From the NCBI RefSeq assembly GCF_005217615.1, contig NZ_SZNK01000001.1:1445501-1509500 (forward strand): a DNA stretch of 64,000 nt, read 5' to 3'. Of this stretch, positions 62,108-64,000 are shown piece after piece. Each line of letters starts with the position of its first letter. Positions within the stretch are counted from its first letter, which is position 1. Under the pieces are notes generated by a model. It was not told where the DNA came from. It was given only the letters and a program-made list of their open reading frames with translations, and did no database searches. The position numbers and the translations under genes are program-made. Source of the stretch: Brevibacillus antibioticus. GTDB taxonomy: Bacteria; Bacillota; Bacilli; Brevibacillales; Brevibacillaceae.

Positions 62108-62126
62108 GCAATCAGCGGTTTTCTTA
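62100..62126 (+). terminator. Terminator overlapping a stop codon
   Basis: ACCGCTGA (62100-62107) pairs with TCAGCGGT (62112-62119), followed by TTTCTT. Confidence 0.8.
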
Positions 62127-62190
62127 ATGGATATAGGTCATGATGTGATATAATAGATTTTGTTTTTTTCTAGTGAGTGGAGGGAAACGT

Positions 62191-62553
62191 ATGACGGAAC
62201 CGATGCAGAATGTACAGCCGGTGACCTTGTCGTCACAGGCGTTTTTACTTTTGTGCAGACTATATGATGGCTGCTATGACGATTTGAAGCAAAATGAGCA
62301 GTTTTACGAACTCGTGGAATCCATCGGTGATATTTTGTTGGCGGGCATAGAAACGTTGGAGAAACAGGAAACCAAGCCGAAAAATATTACTTTTCCACTT
62401 ACCTTGCAACAAGCATTTTTCTTGCGTCGGCTCGTGGTTGAGCTGTTGGCTCAGTCGCCGACGGAACAAGAAGACCGAACGACGCAATGGCTGCAGGAAT
62501 GTGTGACAGCACTCGCTGGAGGCGGTGTCCAACCTGATGTCAAGCACACGTGA
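62191..62553 (+). CDS. Hypothetical protein preceding tenI-thiE
   Basis: A 120-residue helical, soluble protein, acidic overall, of unknown family. ATG 62191 follows GGAGGG. Its end overlaps the start of tenI by up to 29 bp, so the genes are translationally coupled and probably one operon with thiE. No cofactor or metal motif is visible. Its role, if linked, would be in or near thiamine metabolism, but that is inference from position. Confidence 0.65.
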   Translation: MTEPMQNVQPVTLSSQAFLLLCRLYDGCYDDLKQNEQFYELVESIGDILLAGIETLEKQETKPKNITFPLTLQQAFFLRRLVVELLAQSPTEQEDRTTQWLQECVTALAGGGVQPDVKHT

Positions 62554-63160
62554 GCTGCATGTGATTACGAGCGGTCGGCATTCTCTTGATGACGTATTGC
62601 GAATGGCAGAAGCTGCTTATGCAGGTGGTATGAACTTTTTACACATACGGGAAAAACAGCGTACCGCAAAGGAATGCATGGACTGGGTAAAGGCATTGGC
62701 GAATGTCATCCCCCTTTCGTCCTTGATTGTGAATGATCGAGTGGACGTGGCTGCAGCGTCGGGTTGTGCAGGTGCTCACCTGGCATACCATAGCCTGTGC
62801 CCTGTGGAAGCGAGAATGGTACTGAAAACTGGTCAAAAAATAGGGCGTTCCGTCCATTCCGTGGAGGAAGCACAGCAAGCCATTGCCGCACAAGTCGATT
62901 ATTTGCTCTACGGACATATTTTTGCGAGTGGTTCGAAGCCGGGTCAGGCACCAAGAGGAACAATCGAACTCGCGCAAATGACGGCAAGATGGCAGGTGCC
63001 GATCATCGGACTCGGTGGTGTCACCCCGGAGCGGACGGCGCAAGTTTTGGAAGCAGGTTGTGCGGGCATTGCTGTTTTATCGGGGATCACAGATGCAACT
63101 GATGCCAAGTCAGCAGCCAGCGCTTATCGAGAGGCATTGGATCGTTGGGAGGGAAAATAA
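62525..63160 (+). CDS. tenI: Thiazole tautomerase / thiamine phosphate synthase paralogue TenI
   Basis: A 211-residue TIM barrel of the ThiE/TenI family. The phosphate-binding end (IIGLGGVTPERTAQVLEAGC) and HIREKQRTAKE are kept. GHIFASGSKPGQAPRG replaces the T-x-T-K-x segment of true ThiE, as in TenI, which aromatises the thiazole phosphate. The start may be GTG 62525 or ATG 62537; neither has ideal spacing, since translation is probably coupled to the upstream gene. It lies 3 bp before thiE. No TPP riboswitch was recognised upstream of the group. Confidence 0.85.
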   Translation: MSNLMSSTRELHVITSGRHSLDDVLRMAEAAYAGGMNFLHIREKQRTAKECMDWVKALANVIPLSSLIVNDRVDVAAASGCAGAHLAYHSLCPVEARMVLKTGQKIGRSVHSVEEAQQAIAAQVDYLLYGHIFASGSKPGQAPRGTIELAQMTARWQVPIIGLGGVTPERTAQVLEAGCAGIAVLSGITDATDAKSAASAYREALDRWEGK

Positions 63161-63163
63161 AGC

Positions 63164-63826
63164 ATGCGTGATATAAAAAGACTTCGGGAAAAAATGGGTG
63201 TATACCTTGTCGTTGGTACGCAGGACTGCGAGTATTCCAGCGAAATGACCGTGCAAACCGTGGAAGCTGCATTGCGCGGAGGAGTGGGCACGCTTCAGCT
63301 GCGTGATAAAGGAAGCAAGCTGACTGCCGAGGAACAATATGAGCTGGGCAGACAATTACAACAGCTATGCCGTGACCACGATACCGTATTTTTTGTGAAT
63401 GACGATGTGGAACTGGCGATTGGCTTACAGGCAGACGGTATCCATGTCGGGCAAGATGACATGGCATTGGCAGAAGTACGCGCCAAAGTTGGCTCTGAGA
63501 TGTACATCGGTGTTTCGGCAGGTACGGTCGAAGAGGCGCTCGCTGCCCAAAACGGTGGCGTCGATTGTATTGGTGTAGGAGCGATGTTCGCTACCCGGTC
63601 CAAGGCAGATGCTGGAGAGCCTATCGGACCAGTTGGGCTAGAGGAGATCCGTAAGGCAGTCGGTAATGACTTGCCTATCGTCGGGATTGGTGGCATCACA
63701 CTGGAAAATGCCGCTGAAGTGCTTGCTGCAGGTGCCGATGGAGTCGCGATTATCAGTGCGATCAGCCAGGCCGAATCACCTGAAGAAGCAGCGCAAGCTC
63801 TACAGCGGATTGTAAGATCTCGTTAG
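63164..63826 (+). CDS. thiE: Thiamine-phosphate synthase
   Basis: A 220-residue enzyme joining HMP pyrophosphate and thiazole phosphate to thiamine phosphate. Present are TLQLRDKGSKLTAEEQ (substrate Arg and Lys), FFVNDDVELAIGLQADGIHV and VGQDDM (pyrophosphate/Mg site), GVGAMFATRSKADAGEPIG, and GIGGITLENAAEVLAAGADG for phosphate. The usual PxxxTxTK segment is present in variant form (FATRSKADA). GGAGGGAAAA precedes the ATG. It is co-transcribed with tenI. Confidence 0.92.
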   Translation: MRDIKRLREKMGVYLVVGTQDCEYSSEMTVQTVEAALRGGVGTLQLRDKGSKLTAEEQYELGRQLQQLCRDHDTVFFVNDDVELAIGLQADGIHVGQDDMALAEVRAKVGSEMYIGVSAGTVEEALAAQNGGVDCIGVGAMFATRSKADAGEPIGPVGLEEIRKAVGNDLPIVGIGGITLENAAEVLAAGADGVAIISAISQAESPEEAAQALQRIVRSR

Positions 63827-63913
63827 CACGGACAAAGCGACGATTACATATGGTAGGGTAATAGAAACAAACCAGGATGCTGTAATCATAGCGATCAAAA
63901 GGAGGTGAAGCCG

Positions 63914-64000
63914 ATGAAAAATCGGATTTACCGCATCGGATATGAATGGGTGAGCAAGCGGGAATTGCTCGAGCGATTGTTCATGACCGACTGCATTCTT
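63914..64000 (+). CDS. 5' end of an unrecognised gene (partial)
   Basis: An ATG at 63914 sits 5 nt after a perfect GGAGGTGA and is open to the window edge (29 codons, starting MKNRIYRIGYEWVSKRELLE). The sequence is basic with an aromatic N terminus. Too little is present to assign a family. Confidence 0.6.
   Translation, partial: MKNRIYRIGYEWVSKRELLERLFMTDCIL

Noticed and set aside
62108..62536. TPP riboswitch before the thiamine genes
   Set aside because: I looked for the conserved CUGAGA-type core and paired arms and did not recognise them; tenI-thiE appear coupled to an upstream gene instead.

Overview
The window looks like a chromosomal segment of a Gram-positive, spore-forming member of the Paenibacillaceae, most likely Brevibacillus or a close relative. 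This is inferred from the moderate GC content, strong AGGAGG-type ribosome binding sites, frequent TTG starts, the Bacillus-type parE-parC pair, a SpoVK/CbxX-type tandem AAA protein, a small spore-protein-like gene, and peptide synthetase modules whose adenylation codes match those of gramicidin S and tyrocidine synthetases. I could run no database search, so the genus is an inference.

Layout. 0-7.6 kb is core: the end of an unknown gene, an orphan minus-strand ORF, topoisomerase IV parE-parC, a small unknown gene, a nitroreductase behind a palindromic operator, and a PP2A-type phosphatase. 7.6-8.3 kb is an AT-rich leader without a convincing gene. 8.3-30.1 kb is a hybrid PKS-NRPS cluster: a 5186-residue FAAL-ACP-KS-ACP-AMT-C-PCP-C-A-PCP-C-A-PCP-E protein, a 1574-residue C-A-PCP-terminal-C protein, and an MFS exporter. 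The loading half has the iturin/mycosubtilin (MycA-like) plan. Specificity residues read by eye predict a beta-amino-fatty-acyl-Orn-(D-X)-Phe lipotripeptide. There is no cis acyltransferase, no adjacent malonyl transacylase and no thioesterase.

30.4-37.4 kb holds a small unknown gene, a MarR regulator and MFS drug exporter that share an operator motif, a tandem AAA+ protein, and a secreted subtilisin-type protease. 37.4-42.1 kb holds a PucR-type regulator divergent from an mmsA-aminotransferase pair. 42.2-44.1 kb is a foreign scar: an AT-rich gene broken by two shifts at poly-A tracts, and remains of a large serine recombinase. 44.2-49.1 kb holds a MazG-like pyrophosphohydrolase, a LOG-family protein, two secreted unknown proteins, and a minus-strand pair of unknown putative DNA-binding proteins.

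49.3-54.3 kb is the reductive pyrimidine operon preT-preA-dihydropyrimidinase-beta-ureidopropionase. With the aminotransferase and MmsA upstream and an NCS1 permease downstream (56.8-58.3 kb, minus), the window encodes a plausible full route from imported uracil or thymine to acyl-CoA. Between these lie a protein resembling ADP-ribosyltransferases and a chemoreceptor. 58.4-60.6 kb is AT-rich (YceI-like protein, DUF981-like membrane protein). The end carries a GNAT acetyltransferase, a DUF3054-like membrane protein, a 43-residue basic spore-protein-like gene, an unknown gene, tenI-thiE, and the start of another gene cut by the window edge.
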